NCBI RefSeq assembly: GCF_023065955.2
Contig: NW_026622841.1
Coordinates: 23,991,501-24,055,500, forward strand
Length of the DNA: 64,000 bases
Source of the DNA: Ursus arctos
Taxonomy: Eukaryota > Chordata > Mammalia > Carnivora > Ursidae
Reading direction: 5' to 3'
In this document: piece by piece, positions 45,640-58,039 of the stretch
How the letters are laid out: every line of letters starts with the position of its first letter
How positions within the stretch are numbered: the first letter of the stretch is position 1
The notes under the pieces: generated by a model
What the model was told of the DNA's origin: nothing
The model's database searches: none
The model's input: only the letters and a program-made list of their open reading frames with translations
Made by a program: the position numbers and the translations under genes

Positions 45640-46966
45640 TTGCTTTTGAAGATATTCTAGTAACAGCATGTGTGACATAGAAAGATAAAATTTTAGGAAT
45701 ACAAGTAGAATTTTGAAAATTCTATTTTTCTTTTTATAATTTTCATTTCTAAATGACCTGGCCCTGTCACTCTTTTTTTCTCCTATATTAATTTCAATGA
45801 GCCAAGACTCTCAAATTTTTTTTTCTTCCTTTTTCTTTTTAAATAAGAAAGCCAAGTAGGATTGAAACTTTTATTGACTTTTGACTTCCATGCATGTGAA
45901 AAATAAAATTAAAAACCACAAGTATACTTTTCAGAAAGCAGAGATGTCAACTTCCGTGTTATTACTGGGGCGACACATTAAGGGAGACGACTAATCAGAA
46001 TTACAGATTTTGTACATGTCAAAGATGACTTTGTAGGATGAAGAGTCCCTGGGTCTTTGGGACTACTTGGTCAGAAATAACATTTAAGGACAGTTTTATG
46101 ATGCTGAAATGTGTGGTCTTTTTCTGAAGACACAGGGAAAGGTTACTGTTCTCTCATGATAATCTGGGGTTTTGTTGTTGTTTTTTGGGGTTTTTTTCTT
46201 TGCCAGTAGTTGGGAGGGTCTGTAGTTTTCAAGATGGTGTTTCATTTCTTAGCATTAAAACTTACATCTGACAGAGTAGAAGGGCAGAATGGGATTCTTA
46301 CATGAAATATGGGGAATATAATTAGAAATGAAAATTATGAAAAGAAAAAAAGAATTTTCTGCATCTACTCTTCAGCTAACATCTCTCTGAGGGCAAAGGC
46401 AGTGTTGCTCCTAAGATTCCTGGGTTCATTTTTCAAAGCACATCTCTTTCCTCTTTAGGCTTTTTGCCTACCTAGAGCTTTATATGTTGGGTTTTGAGTT
46501 TTAAGAAATAAATGTGTTCAATTTACTATGGTGATAATGTGTATTTGTTAAACATGTACTGATGTTTAAACAGAACTTTTAATCAGAATTGTGTCTTGTA
46601 TGTGTTAATTTTGTAAGGCTAGGCTTTGTTTTTGTGGTGCTGAAAGTACCAAAACCAGCCCTGCTTGGGGAGTTGCAAACGTTTTCACAGAAGGTCTAGC
46701 AGCAAGAATGGAGTTCATGTTTACCCCATGGTGCCTGAGAGCTGAGCCAGCCAAGAACCTGCAAACCCAACACTTTGTTTTGCTTTACGTCAAAACAATT
46801 ATGCGTGCATTGTACTTTAAAATAAATACAATAATATTGTATTAATGTAAAATTATTTGTCATTACATACCGCTGAGTAAGTTGATGGACTTTGGAGATG
46901 TCCTGTATTTATCTTGAGGCCCTGAGGAACCCTCTTTGTACCCACGCTCTCCACTCATATCCCAGC
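45640..46966. other. Intron 5 start, repeat-poor
   Basis: Only T-rich runs (45770, 45815, 46165) are visible; no gene or known repeat is supported. Confidence 0.4.
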
Positions 46967-46987
46967 TTGAGAAGCATGGTTTTTTGC

Positions 46988-47195
46988 GTTTTTTTTAAAA
47001 GATTTTATTTATTTATTTGAGAGAGCGTGTGTGCGAGCGCACACGTGCGCGTGCATGAATGGTGGGGAGGTGGCGGAGGGAGAAGCAGACTCCCCGCGGA
47101 GCAGGGCGCCAGATGTGGGGCTTGATCCCGGGACTCCAGGATCATGACCTGAGCTGAAGGCAGATGCCTAACCGACTGAGCCCCCCAGGCACCCC
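46988..47195 (-). mobile_element. Can-SINE with GT/CG-rich body
   Basis: This is a reverse full-length copy with duplication 'gagaagcatggtttt' / 'tagaagcacagtttt'. Its body has an alternating purine-pyrimidine stretch at 47025-47055 that contains the self-complementary arms 'gtgtgc' and 'gcacac'. Confidence 0.93.
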
Positions 47196-47369
47196 TAGAA
47201 GCACAGTTTTGTTGTACATCCTACATAACCTAAAGTGAGGGCAGTGTAAAAATGACACTTTTTCAGCCATGAGCCGCATTATCAAGATGCTTGTCTCACC
47301 AAAAGAGCCATCTGTGAGGTCTGATATTGGTAATTCTGTCCGTGCACTGACAGATTGTCCTCTTTTTTT

Positions 47370-47569
47370 TTTTTTTTTTTTAAGATTTTATTTATTTATT
47401 CGACAGAGAGAGAGACAGCCAGCGAGAGAGGGAACACAAGCAGGGGGAGTGGGAGAAGAAGAAGCAGGCTCATAGCGGAGGAGCCTGATGTGGGGCTCGA
47501 TCCCATAACGCCGGGATCACGCCCTGAGCCGAAGGCAGACGCTTAACCGCTGTGCCACCCAGGCGCCCC
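47370..47569 (-). mobile_element. Can-SINE, young copy
   Basis: This is a reverse full-length copy of the 'gcacagcggtt' subfamily with a long T tract and perfect duplication 'tgtcctcttttttt' (about 47356-47369 and 47570-47583). Confidence 0.95.
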
Positions 47570-47589
47570 TGTCCTCTTTTTTTATATGG

Positions 47590-50350
47590 AGTTAGCAATT
47601 CTGGATTTTACACATTGTTTTGTTCTATTCTTTCCTTTACAGTTGAGTCGACTGTTGATCCACCAGTTTTAAGTCCAGTAAATATCTTTTTAAGGTGAAA
47701 GACTTCTCATTTTTGGCCTATGTAATTTTCATTTTAGTCATACATGTCATTAGTTTGAGATTTCTGCTTATCACTGGTGTAAGTCCTTTTTACATTTTCT
47801 TTTAATGTCTTTTCACAATTTATAGAAGTAATAAAATTAAATGCATATATATGTTAAATGGTAAAAAAAAAAGAAAAAAAAGAGGAAGCTCACTATGCAA
47901 CCTAAAAACATCTGTTCATCAGTATGTGAATCTCAGAATCTCGTGCACGGGAGACCACTTGGGAGACTGTGCGGGGGTTGAGAGAATAGACAGTAGTACG
48001 GGTTGTTCGAAGGTTGAATTGACAGAAGCGGAGGACCATCTACAAACAGCTGAGGGATTTGAGGACTCTTTTGGTTCTGATTCACTGTAATTCTGCTGAT
48101 GTGATGGGTGTTGCTGGCACATTCGGAGAAGCCTGCTTTATGAGGGTTATGTGACTCTCTAGAAGCTCCCCGATTGTAGTAGACATTTGTGAGGATGTCC
48201 TGCATGAACATTTCCCCACAGCTACGTATGGCGTGGTAGTAGATTGTTTGCTGGAGGGAATTTGTATCATTTTGTAAATATAACTTTCCATTATCGCATG
48301 CCTTCGAGGATAGTCAAAGGGGACAAAACTAGCCCCAGGCAAAACTATGAAGTCCTACCAAATTCTGTGTTTTCCCTTGGCCTTCAATGTGTGTATGGTC
48401 TTCTGTCTTGGTAGCATCCCCCGTTACCCCAAGGTAATAACTGATACTTATTTTATGTTTTGCCTCTCATAAATCCAGTATTTTAAGTCCTCAGGGGTAT
48501 GAATTTGTAATTTGTTTCTGCAAACACTTACAGTGGTTTGTTTCTTTATGTATTTGATGATGTTGATAGTGAGCTTTCGTTTGTTCATCTTAATCTGAGG
48601 CCCCAAATAAAGGAGGGATTTGCATTTGCTTCTAGAGGGATCTAGGCTGCATCGCGTGAGGCCATTTAACTTCTTTCAGAGGTTCTCGGCTTCATGTGAC
48701 ATCTCAGGTTCAGCTTCCCAGTGGCAAGCTGGTGGCACAGCTTTGTACTGGCAGCTTTGTATTGGCTTTCATCGTCTGGGTCACCCTACCCTTCGAATCT
48801 GTTTACTGCTCAGTATTTTACTTTGGATTCAAGCCACAGTTTGTTCGCCTGTGGTTGTTCTTTTTGGTTGTGGTGGAAGGGTCCCTGGAGATTTCCTCTA
48901 CTTTTTGGAAGTCCGTCAATGCACTAAAAGGTGTATTTTAGCCAAGAACTAGTTGTTTTGTACAGGAGGCCTCTTTGGAGTAACTGCTGTATGAACATAG
49001 CCTCCAGTGGAAGGCAACTATAGTTTCTTTACAAATATTTTTACATTTTTTTAAAATGAGGGAAGAAGCCTTTGGAGATTGAGACTGAAGATAGAAGCAC
49101 ACACATACAGAAGGGGAAAGAATTGACTGGAAAGCGCAGGGAAGCAGGGGGCACTAGAAGCAAGAGCACAGAGAGGGAGTGAGCGTTTGCATTGGAGGAA
49201 CATACCCCCTGTGCCAGCAGCGCTGTGGGCATGCACTGAGGGGATGGAGGACCTGGGTCACCTGCCAAGAGCTGGGCACACACAGCAGCCAGTTAGCGTG
49301 GCTCTGTGGAGAGTAGAAAAGAGACCGGAGACTTGTCGAGTCCAGGTAAAATGCTTGCTTAACCACATTTCATCGGCATAAAATAGTTTAATATAAATTT
49401 ATTCAAAAAAATTTTGTTTCGTAGGAATTGCTCTCAAGCATAGTGGATTGAACCCACATGCTTATCTTTGGTTTCTTCTGAAACCCCAATAAAATATCAG
49501 TAGAGGGACTTTTAAAAAATCATGAATTTATTTTAAGTTTAAAGAGGAGGAAAGGGGAACACAATGTTAATAACATTTTGCAAGTTGGAAAGTTGAGTAA
49601 TGATGAACTCAACTGATCAGTGAAAGCTGAAGGCTAAATGCCTTCAGGGTTGGAGAACTCCAGGAAACAGGCAGTTCTTGCCATAGAACCCTGGAAAGGC
49701 TTAGGAATTGGAAGTACCAGGTGTCTCTGAAGGCAGACACCTGGGAGGAGTGATTGAAGGAAGCAGTTGGATGCTCAGCTCTTGTCCACCACCATGCGCA
49801 GTCAGGAGACCACCCCCTCCCCGGTTAATGCTAGAATGTCTTCTCTGAGAGGCTGAGCCAGGAGAGCCTTCCTGTGGGAGCTCTGGGGCACAGTGGAGGG
49901 GTGGCATACTGAGAACAGGGCTAAGAGCAAAGGCTACAAATGGAGGAGTGAGGCATCTTGACATGGCTTCTGAGAATGCTGGCACTGGGGTTGTACCCAC
50001 TGCATCCCCTTCCTTCCAGAAGGTTAATGCATACCCTTCTGGAGAAAATGAACTGAAAACAGGAAGAAGATGTAGAGATGCTGATGTTTGGGTGTCCCTC
50101 AATGAAACAGCTCCGAACCCTCCCGTGGGAGCCAGCACTTGGCAGGCTGTGCCTTGCACACGGAGCCGCCATCAGCACTGGCCTCCTTTTGGCTCGTAAA
50201 TGGAGAATCAAGGATCCTGAACAGTTGAGAAAAACTTCCAACTTCTGAGAGATCAAAATGAGAAAAAAAAATGATAGAAGATAGAATATTTATGGAAATT
50301 AAAAGAATAATCCATAATCAGACCTCTCTAATATAACTCCTTTTCATTCT
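47590..50350. other. Repeat-poor 2.7-kb intron 5 segment
   Basis: No SINE, L1, MIR or L2 is recognised. Bases 48600-48950 and 49650-50200 are more GC-rich than the surroundings and carry open frames up to 152 codons on the minus strand, but without splice sites or recognisable protein. They may be an unassigned ancient repeat. Confidence 0.4.
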
Positions 50351-50371
50351 CCTGTGGCTGAAAACCTTTTT

Positions 50372-50594
50372 AAGTTTTTATTAATTTTTTTAAAAGATTT
50401 TTATTTGTCAGAGAGAGCGAGAAAGAGCATGGGGGGCGGGGGAGAAAGAGCACAAGTAGGGGGAGCAGCAGGCAGAGAAAGAAGCAGGCTCTGTGCCGAA
50501 CAAGGAGTCCAGTGTGGGACTTGATCCCAGGACCCTGGGATCATGACCTCAGCCGAAGGCTGACACTCAACAGACTGAGCCACCCAGGCATCGC
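50372..50594 (-). mobile_element. Can-SINE
   Basis: This is a reverse copy with duplication 'tggctgaaaaccttttt' / 'tggctgaagaccttttt' (50355-50371 and 50595-50611), one mismatch. The head end is mutated to 'caggcatcgc'. Confidence 0.94.
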
Positions 50595-50611
50595 TGGCTG
50601 AAGACCTTTTT

Positions 50612-51145
50612 GAGACTCTCTGGAAGACCTTCAAAATCCATGATGTATTCATTTAGCTAAATGCAGTAGAGGTAAATCCCTCTTTTGAAACTAGTTTTGA
50701 ATTTTTTCAGATGGCCGAGGTACTTTGGCTCTCAAGGCAACAGGGTTTCACTGTTCTCTGATCTGTCCTTGAGCTAATCCTTAGGGCCTGGGGCAGGCTG
50801 TAGCTCAAGAGGTAAGCCTGAAATTGGCAGATGAGTTGTTTCTGTTTTGTTTATTTTTGTCTTAGTATAAAATTTAACAGTTTAATTTCATTAATCGGGT
50901 AATGCAAGAAAAAAAAAAAGAAACCAATTGCTAGAAAGAACTCAAAACAAGGATTTACTCTTTTGAAATATTTTGCATTTAAGATTTGTGATCTGTCTTT
51001 GCAGAAAAATTAAAATGCTTCTAGGACCTCCTGAATTGTTCTTGACCTTACAATAGGTGATACTGTTTTTTGATATATCTCTTTTTTCTCTCCCTTTCTT
51101 TTCTGTTATCAGTGGAACAAAATCCCTAAACTTTACTGATAGGCT
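50612..51145. other. Intronic stretch, nothing recognised
   Basis: No feature is supported. Confidence 0.4.
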
Positions 51146-51679
51146 TGCTCTTGATTTCAAACTATATCGCAAAGTTATAGGAATTGAAACAGTGTGGTAT
51201 TGGCATTAGTGCAGATACAGATCAATGGAACAGAATAGAGATCCCAAAAATAAACCCATGCACATGTGGCCAATTAGGTTATGACAAAGGTGCCTTGTAT
51301 ATACAGAGAAAGGACAGTCTCTTCAATAAATAGTGATGGAAAAATCGGACAGCTGCATGCAAAAGAATGAAACTAGACCCCATCTCACACTATACACAAA
51401 AATTAATTCGAAGTGGACTGAAGACTTGAATATAGGACCTGAAACCATAGAATTGCTAAAAGAAAACATAGGTGGTAAGCCCCCTGCTATGGGTCTTGGA
51501 GAAGATTTTTTGAATCTGACACCAAAAGCAAAAATAAGTGGGACTACATCAAATTAAAAAGCTTCTGCACAGCAAAGAAACCATCAAGAAAATAAAAACA
51601 GCAGCCTATTGAATGGGAGAAGTTACTTCCAAATCATATATCTGATAAGGGGCTAATATCTAAAATAGATAAAGAACTA

Positions 51680-51784
51680 GCACTTGGCTGGCTCTGTCGA
51701 TGGAGCATGCAGCTCATAATCTGAGGGTCATGAGTTTGGGCCCCACGTTGGGCGTAAAGCTTGCTTAACAACAACAACAAAAAT
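51680..51784 (+). mobile_element. Can-SINE, short form, with (CAA)n tail
   Basis: This is a forward head, 'gcacttggctggctctgtcg' to 'gttgggcgtaaagcttgc', with an 'aacaacaacaacaa' tail. It lies inside old L1 and directly before the RPL10A pseudogene. Confidence 0.88.
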
Positions 51785-51789
51785 CCTAA

Positions 51790-52465
51790 GGTTTCCAGTT
51801 ATTGCGGCACATGGCACCGTGAGCAATAAAGTTTCCCACGGTACCCTGTATGAGTTGGTGCGGGAAGTCCTGCACAGGAAGTAGTGCAGGTGCCAGAAGA
51901 TTTGGGAGGTGGTGGAGCTGCAGATCAGCTTGAAGAACAGTGACCCTCAGAAAGACAAATGCTTCTCGGCACCATCAGGCTGAAGTCTACTCCCGGCCCC
52001 AAGTTCTCTGTATGTATTTTGGGGGTATCAGCAGCACTTGTTGAGGCCGGGGCTGTGGACATTCCCCCCGTGGACATTGGGGCTGCTGAAGAAACTCAAC
52101 AAGAATAAAAATTAGTCAAGAAGCTGGCTAAGAAGCAGATCCCTTGAGTCCTGGGCCCAGGCCTGAATAAGACTGGCACATTCCCTTCCTTGCTGACCCG
52201 CATGAGAGCACGGGGCCAGAGTGGATGAAGTGAGGTCCACGATCAGATTTTAGATGGAGAAGGTGCTGTGTCTGGCATGTGACCATTGGCTGCATGAAGA
52301 TTACAGATGATGAGCTTCCATGTAACATCCACTTAGCTGTCAATTTCCTGTTGTCATTGCTCAAGAAGAATTGGCAGAAAGTCCAGGCTGTATACATCAT
52401 GAGCACCGTAGGCAAGCGCTTGTACTAAAGCACAGCTTAATAAGCCCTAGTTCTACTGTAAATAT
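51790..52465 (+). pseudogene. RPL10A: RPL10A processed pseudogene
   Basis: This intronless copy of the large-subunit ribosomal protein L10a (uL1) mRNA covers nearly the whole coding region. It opens GTG AGC AAT AAA GTT TCC where the gene has the start ATG (51819), so the start codon is lost. It then has a TAG near residue 22, a 1-bp deletion near 51970, and an internal deletion near 52130 that removes about 13 codons (roughly residues 107-119) before 'cagatccc'. The terminal TAC TAA is at 52423-52428, followed by an eroded 3'UTR with 'aataag'. No clear poly(A) remains. It lies in the sense orientation within old L1 and is not expected to make protein. Confidence 0.9.
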
Positions 52466-53209
52466 ATATACATATATAATTCAGACAACTCAGTAGGGAA
52501 AAATAATCTGATTATGAATGGGCAGAAGATCTGAATGGACATTTTCCCAAAGAAGACAGATAGCCAAGAGGTACATGAAAAGACGCTCAGCATCACTAAT
52601 TACCAGAGAAATGCAAATCAAAACCACAATGAGATACTATCTCATACCTGTTGGAATGCCTGTTATCAAAAAAGACTAGAAATGGCAAGTGTTGGCAAAG
52701 ATGTGGAGAAGAGGGAACCCTTGTGCACCGTTGGTGGGAGTGTAATGCAGTATTGGTGCCGCCGCCATGGAAAGCGGTATGGAGGGTCCTCAAAAAAATT
52801 AAAAGGAGAACTACCATATGATCCAGCAATTCCATTTCCGGGTATTTGTCTGAAAAAAAGGAAAACACTAATTTAAAAAAAATGTATATTACCCTCATGT
52901 TCATTTCAGCATTATTTATAATACCCAAGATATTGAAATAACCTACGTGACCATTGATGGATGAGTGGATAAAGATGATGTGGTGTATATACACAGTGGA
53001 ATATTGTTCAACTATAAAAAAATGAAATCCTGCCATTTGTAACAATGTGGATGAACCTCGAGGGCATTAGGCTAAGTGAAAGAAGTCAGAGACAAATACC
53101 ATATGATCTCTCTTATATGTGAAAGCGAAATCCGTTATACATACATTAAACTCCTAGATGCAGAGAACGGGTTGGGGGGTGGGAGAAGTGAGTACATTTA
53201 TTTTTCTTT

Positions 53210-54730
53210 AGTTTAAATAAATTGAATACAAAAATAATAAAACTGGAATTTAAGAGGATAATACTTTCAATTGGCCTAGCACCGAGGTACGTATTATGCA
53301 GTCCAATACCCTGTCGCACGGATGTTCTGTATAGTTAGTAGTTGCCTACTACAGTCTATTTCCATACTTTCTCCAGCGTACCGTGAAACTGTTTTCTGCC
53401 CTCTTCTGTTAACAGTTTTTATACTGTGCTCAACTTAGATATAAAAAAGGCATATTTTATAATAGAACCTGGAAGACTGTATTATCCTTGAGTATAATTA
53501 GAAACATTTCCATTTGACTATAATAATAGCAGACAGCCGGAATTATTGCAGATTTTATTGGAATATGTGGGACACAGTCATATAAATATTGTAATGCATT
53601 AAAATGTAGATCAGTTTTCATTTTAGAAAAGAGTGAGTCCATCTGCTTTTCCTTAGTTTATGATTATTTTATAGATGCATATTCAGTTTTGCTCATTAGA
53701 AGTTTAAATATGATTTTTAATACTTTAGAATAATTCCATTATTAGTTCCACAATTAAAACTGCCAATTACGGACTCTACCATGGTTTTCTGAATATAAGT
53801 TTATAGTAAATACAATCTAGCTTCTGTGTCTTCCATCTTAAGGAAGTCAATTTTGCTCTGAACTTTTTAGGCACTTGGGGAACCTGTTTTTGGAATATAG
53901 CTCTGTTATTTCTTGATTATATTTTTAATGCTTGTATTTGGCACAGTTGAGCAGCATTTAGAAACCAACAACTTGACTTTCTGCGTACAAAGTAAACAAC
54001 GAGCTCTCTGTGTTTTAATATTTCCATGTTACCTGATTTAAATGACCCATATGTTTTCTTTTTTCTGGCTGCTGCTTTGTTTTCCATCAGTGTTATTTTT
54101 TCCCTCTTTCTCGAGTGAGTGCTTTTTTCATTATTCTTTTCTCCCTCTCTTCCCTTCCCTTTCTACTCTGTGGAAGGTATTTGATTACAACACTATCTTG
54201 CTCTTCTCTGGTTCCCCTCCCTAGGGAGAGTGTGGTATGAATGGGTGCTGAACAGCTCAGTTTCACGTGTAGATGGCTGGAGTTGTACGGGACCGTGGAT
54301 ATCATCTGGTCTTTCATTTGCTCCTTCCCCTGGTGTCACTCGCAGGAACCAGAGAAGCAGGGTTAGGGCTTTAAAGCCGGGGAACCCCAGATACAGGGGT
54401 GAGATTTCAGTGACCCTGTTCTGCACAATGCTCATAGTAACAGTTTATATTTATTCATCGTTAGAGGTTATTTCTAAATTGGGTATTTAAATCAAAGATT
54501 TCCAGTATGTGTTGATGAGTGTATAACATTATCACCTTGGTGTGTAAACTAATCATACGGGTATTTCGTCTCTCTCCCCTCGGGTGGCTCATGATATTTA
54601 TTTACCAGGGTTTGTCTTTGGGGTCTTCAGTGAAACATGGGTTGACTGACTGGATTTTTTCCAACTCTGTATAGGAACAGGTCTTTAAAAATAGTTCATA
54701 AGGATTTTTGTTTTTTGGTTTTTTTCTTTT
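53210..54730. other. Intronic stretch, nothing recognised
   Basis: No repeat or gene is supported in about 1.5 kb. Confidence 0.4.
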
Positions 54731-54734
54731 TATG

Positions 54735-54945
54735 AGTATGGATCTGGGTTCAAATCTAGTCTCTGCCACTTATTTGTAAGTAAACTGACCTTTCTGAGCC
54801 TTGATTTCTTTATCTGTAACATGGTGGTGATCACGCCTACTCCTTAAGAGTTATTGTCAGGATTAATGTGACAGAAAGAATGAAATGCTTGGCACAGTGC
54901 CTCTCAAAGGGTAGAGTACTCAGTAAATGTTAGCTATGAATATTA
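54735..54945 (+). mobile_element. MIR SINE
   Basis: Forward MIR is easy to follow: 'tctgggttcaaatctagtct', then 'tttctgagccttgatttctt', then 'atgcttggcacagtgcctct', then 'tcagtaaatgttagctatg'. Nearly full length. Confidence 0.88.
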
Positions 54946-54949
54946 TCTC

Positions 54950-56450
54950 AGAGAAGCTAGCGTTGAAAATATGAGCATATTTGACTGGAGCTATAAGAGG
55001 CAATTTAAAACTCTTTAAGAGAGAAAAATTCTGGGTTTAAAATTTCACAATAAACATACTGAATCTCTTCAAAGTCCTTTGCTCAGTTTACTTTGTCACT
55101 GACCTGAAGATTTCAAGGGCTTTTCAGATTCTCTTTCTATGAGAAATGCATGAGTGTTACTATAATTTCTGGCAGGTGAGTTTATATTTACTTGTTTTTA
55201 TTGGCACTAAGGAAGATATTTGGCCTCAAATGAAAGCTGAGCGATATAAACGTTGCTTGGAAAAGAATGTAGGATGAGTGACTAGCTTAGTGTCAGACCT
55301 GGTAAGCAGTCAAGTCTTGTCCCTCTTCACCTGATACACAGTTATTTGCTTCTAGATTAGTCCCAGATATAAGAATATAGTATTCTGTAGGGATGTTTTT
55401 GTTTTAGTAAATAGAAGTTGCCTGAGATTTCAACTGGAAATTGCCTGTTCTTGTCTTTTGTTGCTAGAGTTTTGGCCTTGAAATGGTACATTTCACTTGT
55501 ATGAAATGTATTTATCATCATTTTCATTAAGTTGATAACAAAGCTGTGCATATATTCCTTTATTGACCTAAGTTGTAATCTTGGCAGAAGTCATGGTTTA
55601 GATGGCACATGGAATAGAACACAGAATCCTCTTCACTGTATTAAGATTTGAGGGTGAGATGTGTTTACACCCCTGAGAGAAAGAAATCCAACCATCTCTG
55701 GGTCCTTAGCTTTTGTTCCCTCACTTTCTGTAATTAAAACACTTCTGACTACTTGGCTGAACAGGGGTATGCGGTTAAAGTGGCCTGCTTATTTGGTCTG
55801 GACTGTTCTTTAGGGAATCAAGGAACGATTTTAAATGTCCTTACTTGGGTCTGGTCACTGCATTCTGTAGGGTGAGCCAGGGGATGACAAGTCAGCAAGC
55901 TTGTATTAGGTATATATTATAGGCCAAGAGATCGATTTGGAGTAGGTTATTGACTGAGTGGGGTTATGTCAGACAGCTTTGGCAATGAGAAGGATTTTAG
56001 TTACATCTACTTTTTATTGTGTAGCCTCAGAGACTAGTGTTACTTATTTCCAAATTTTGTTTTCTTCACTGGTTAAGCTAAGCCTGGCACTTCTAGAGTG
56101 CTATTTAATGTAGTCATCGAACTTGATTCTTGCTGTTTTCTTTGTAGCATTGATTGGTGCTTTTGGTGTGATTTAGTATTCTCTTCAAGCTCTGTACTCA
56201 CCTCTCAGAGGGTTACCGTGCCAGTTCTATTTATGGCAAGGCAGGAAGGAATTTCTTCATAATTTCTGAATACCAGGTGATATTGTGGTCTAGAAAAAAG
56301 AGTTGCTACACTTTGAAATTCCAAGTGCTTTGATGCTTCGGAAAGAATCACTAGATTTGTACTAGACCCTGGGTTTGGTTCGACAAACATGTTTTGAGTA
56401 TATGTTATGTGTTAAGCTCTTTGTCAGTCGTCATCCTCAAGAAGTAGCGA
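54950..56450. other. Intronic stretch, nothing recognised
   Basis: No repeat or gene is supported in about 1.5 kb. Confidence 0.4.
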
Positions 56451-56455
56451 GTCCA

Positions 56456-56577
56456 GGGGTGCCTGGGTTAAGCGTCCAACTCTTGATCTCAACTCAGGTC
56501 TCGATCTCAGAGTCGTGAGTTCAAGCCCCGTGTTGGGCTTCACGGTGGGCATGAAGCCTACTTAAAAAAAAAAAAAA
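56456..56577 (+). mobile_element. Can-SINE, short form, with head deletion
   Basis: This is a forward head-only copy that reads 'ggggtgcctgggttaagcg', lacking about 12 bases ('tggctcagtcgg') of the A-box region of the RNA polymerase III promoter. The tail is poly(A). The duplication around 'gagtccag' / 'gagtccaa' is weak. Confidence 0.92.
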
Positions 56578-56589
56578 GGATAGAGTCCA

Positions 56590-57270
56590 ATAGGGGCCTG
56601 TCCAGGTATAGACGGAAATTATGGTATAATGTAGCCGATGTATCAGTGAAAGACATGTACAAGGCAAGATGCTTTGTAGATGATTTTTTTTCAGAGTGAG
56701 CCGGGAGAGTTGGGTTTTATGGAGGAGAGGAAGACTGAGGATGATGCAGGTGAAAAAAGATTGGCTTTTTAAAAAGTCAGGTTTTTGTTGTTGGAGGGCA
56801 TTCTCGGCAGAGCTAATGTTACAGAGGAGGCATGAAATGGCATGTAGCAGGTAGCTGGGTATTGCTGGGATATAAGTTGTGAGTAATGGGGGGTGATCAT
56901 GCTAGAACGGGGTACGGAGTCTGTGTCTCGAAGCGTCCGGCATGCTGTACCACAGCACTTGCGTTTTCTCAGAGACCTAGTGTTCAGCTTAAAGCAGTTG
57001 AAAAGATGTAAGCCAGGAGAGGAAAGGAGGGAGTTTAGTTAGCTCCATTTGGCAGCAGTCTAGAGTCTGGGTTGGAGAGGAGTAAGATTGGATGTAGGAA
57101 TACTAGTTAGGAAGGTTGAAAGAAGTTCAGGAGTGAGTTTTAATTTAGTAAGCTGGTTTAACTGAACTGAGATGATGAAATAATGAACAAAAGCATGACG
57201 AGGAGAGCAGAAAAGAGGAAGCATAAGAGAGGTAGTCTGTGCAATTGAATGGACCCAGAGATTGGTTTAA
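56590..57270. repeat. Possible ancient dispersed repeat, first part
   Basis: This GA-rich sequence is similar in style to 13690-14270. The family is not assigned and no gene is supported. Confidence 0.3.
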
Positions 57271-57284
57271 ATAAGCATGGGAGA

Positions 57285-57493
57285 TGGGGCGCCTGGGTGG
57301 CTCAGTCGTTAAGCATCTGCCTTCGGCTCAGGGCATGATCCCGGCATTCTGGGATCGAGCCCCGCATCAGGCTCATCCGCTGGGAGCCTGCTTCTTCCTC
57401 TCCCACTCCCCCTGCTTGTGTTCCCTCTCTCGCTGGCTGTCTCTCTCTCCATCAAATAAATAAATAAATAATCTTAAAAAAAAATTTTTTTTA
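57285..57493 (+). mobile_element. Can-SINE
   Basis: This is a forward full-length copy with duplication 'aagcatgggaga' / 'aagcataggaga' (57273-57284 and 57494-57505), one mismatch. Confidence 0.95.
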
Positions 57494-57505
57494 AAGCATA
57501 GGAGA

Positions 57506-58030
57506 GAGTAGTCCGGGCTTTGGCCCTGGGTGCGTGATGTAGTCACCGAAAGGAAACCGAAAGAAGCAATAAGTGGATTTCAAGTATTGGGAAATATGGG
57601 TTCAGTTTTGAACATGTGGAGCTTGGGGTGCTAGTGATGCATCTAGGTGGAGATGGCCAGTAGGCAATTGGATATAAAGATAAGAAGGAGTTCATTGGAG
57701 AGGCCAAGAGGAAAACGTCGCCGTAGAAATCAATAGTATGTAAGTAATGACTGATGAAGGAGGACGTAGGGAGTGGAAAGAGGAGAAAGCCAATGGTGGA
57801 ACTCTGGGGAACACACCAAAAGCTGAAAGATATTCTGAGGAGGCAGATCCTGGGAATGGGTAGAAAAAGAAGTAGACTGGAAACAAGGTGTTGTAGGAAC
57901 TGAAGGGAATAAGAATTTCATGAAGGAGTAGGTGTCAGTAGTGTCCAAAGCCAGAAGTCACACGAGCTATTGGTTGGCTTTGGAAATTGGACGGTCACTT
58001 AGAGCAGTTTGGGACAGAGGAGCACCTCTA
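57506..58030. repeat. Possible ancient dispersed repeat, second part
   Basis: The GA-rich sequence continues after the SINE ('ggtggaactctggggaacac'), consistent with one old repeat split by the SINE. Low confidence. Confidence 0.3.
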
Positions 58031-58039
58031 CAGGAATGA

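Larger units (their letters stand above)
51150..53200 (+). mobile_element. Old sense L1 ORF2 3' portion, interrupted
   Basis: The forward strand follows the ORF2 C-terminal half: 'gatcaatggaacagaataga' near 51221, 'aatgggcagaagatctgaat' near 52519, 'aaaaccacaatgagatacta' near 52620, and 'gatgatgtggtgtatataca' near 52974. It ends at a G-rich 3' segment. Stops and indels are frequent. A SINE and a processed pseudogene (51680-52485) split it, and L1 text resumes at about 52486. Confidence 0.85.

Noticed and set aside
49701..50159. 152-codon open frame on the minus strand in a GC-richer patch
   Set aside because: The composition is low-complexity, it has no recognisable domain, no plausible splice sites and lies in a DYM intron. 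An old repeat is more likely.
52596..53045. 149-codon open frame on the minus strand
   Set aside because: It is the reverse complement of decayed L1 ORF2 3' sequence; such antisense frames recur wherever L1 lies.
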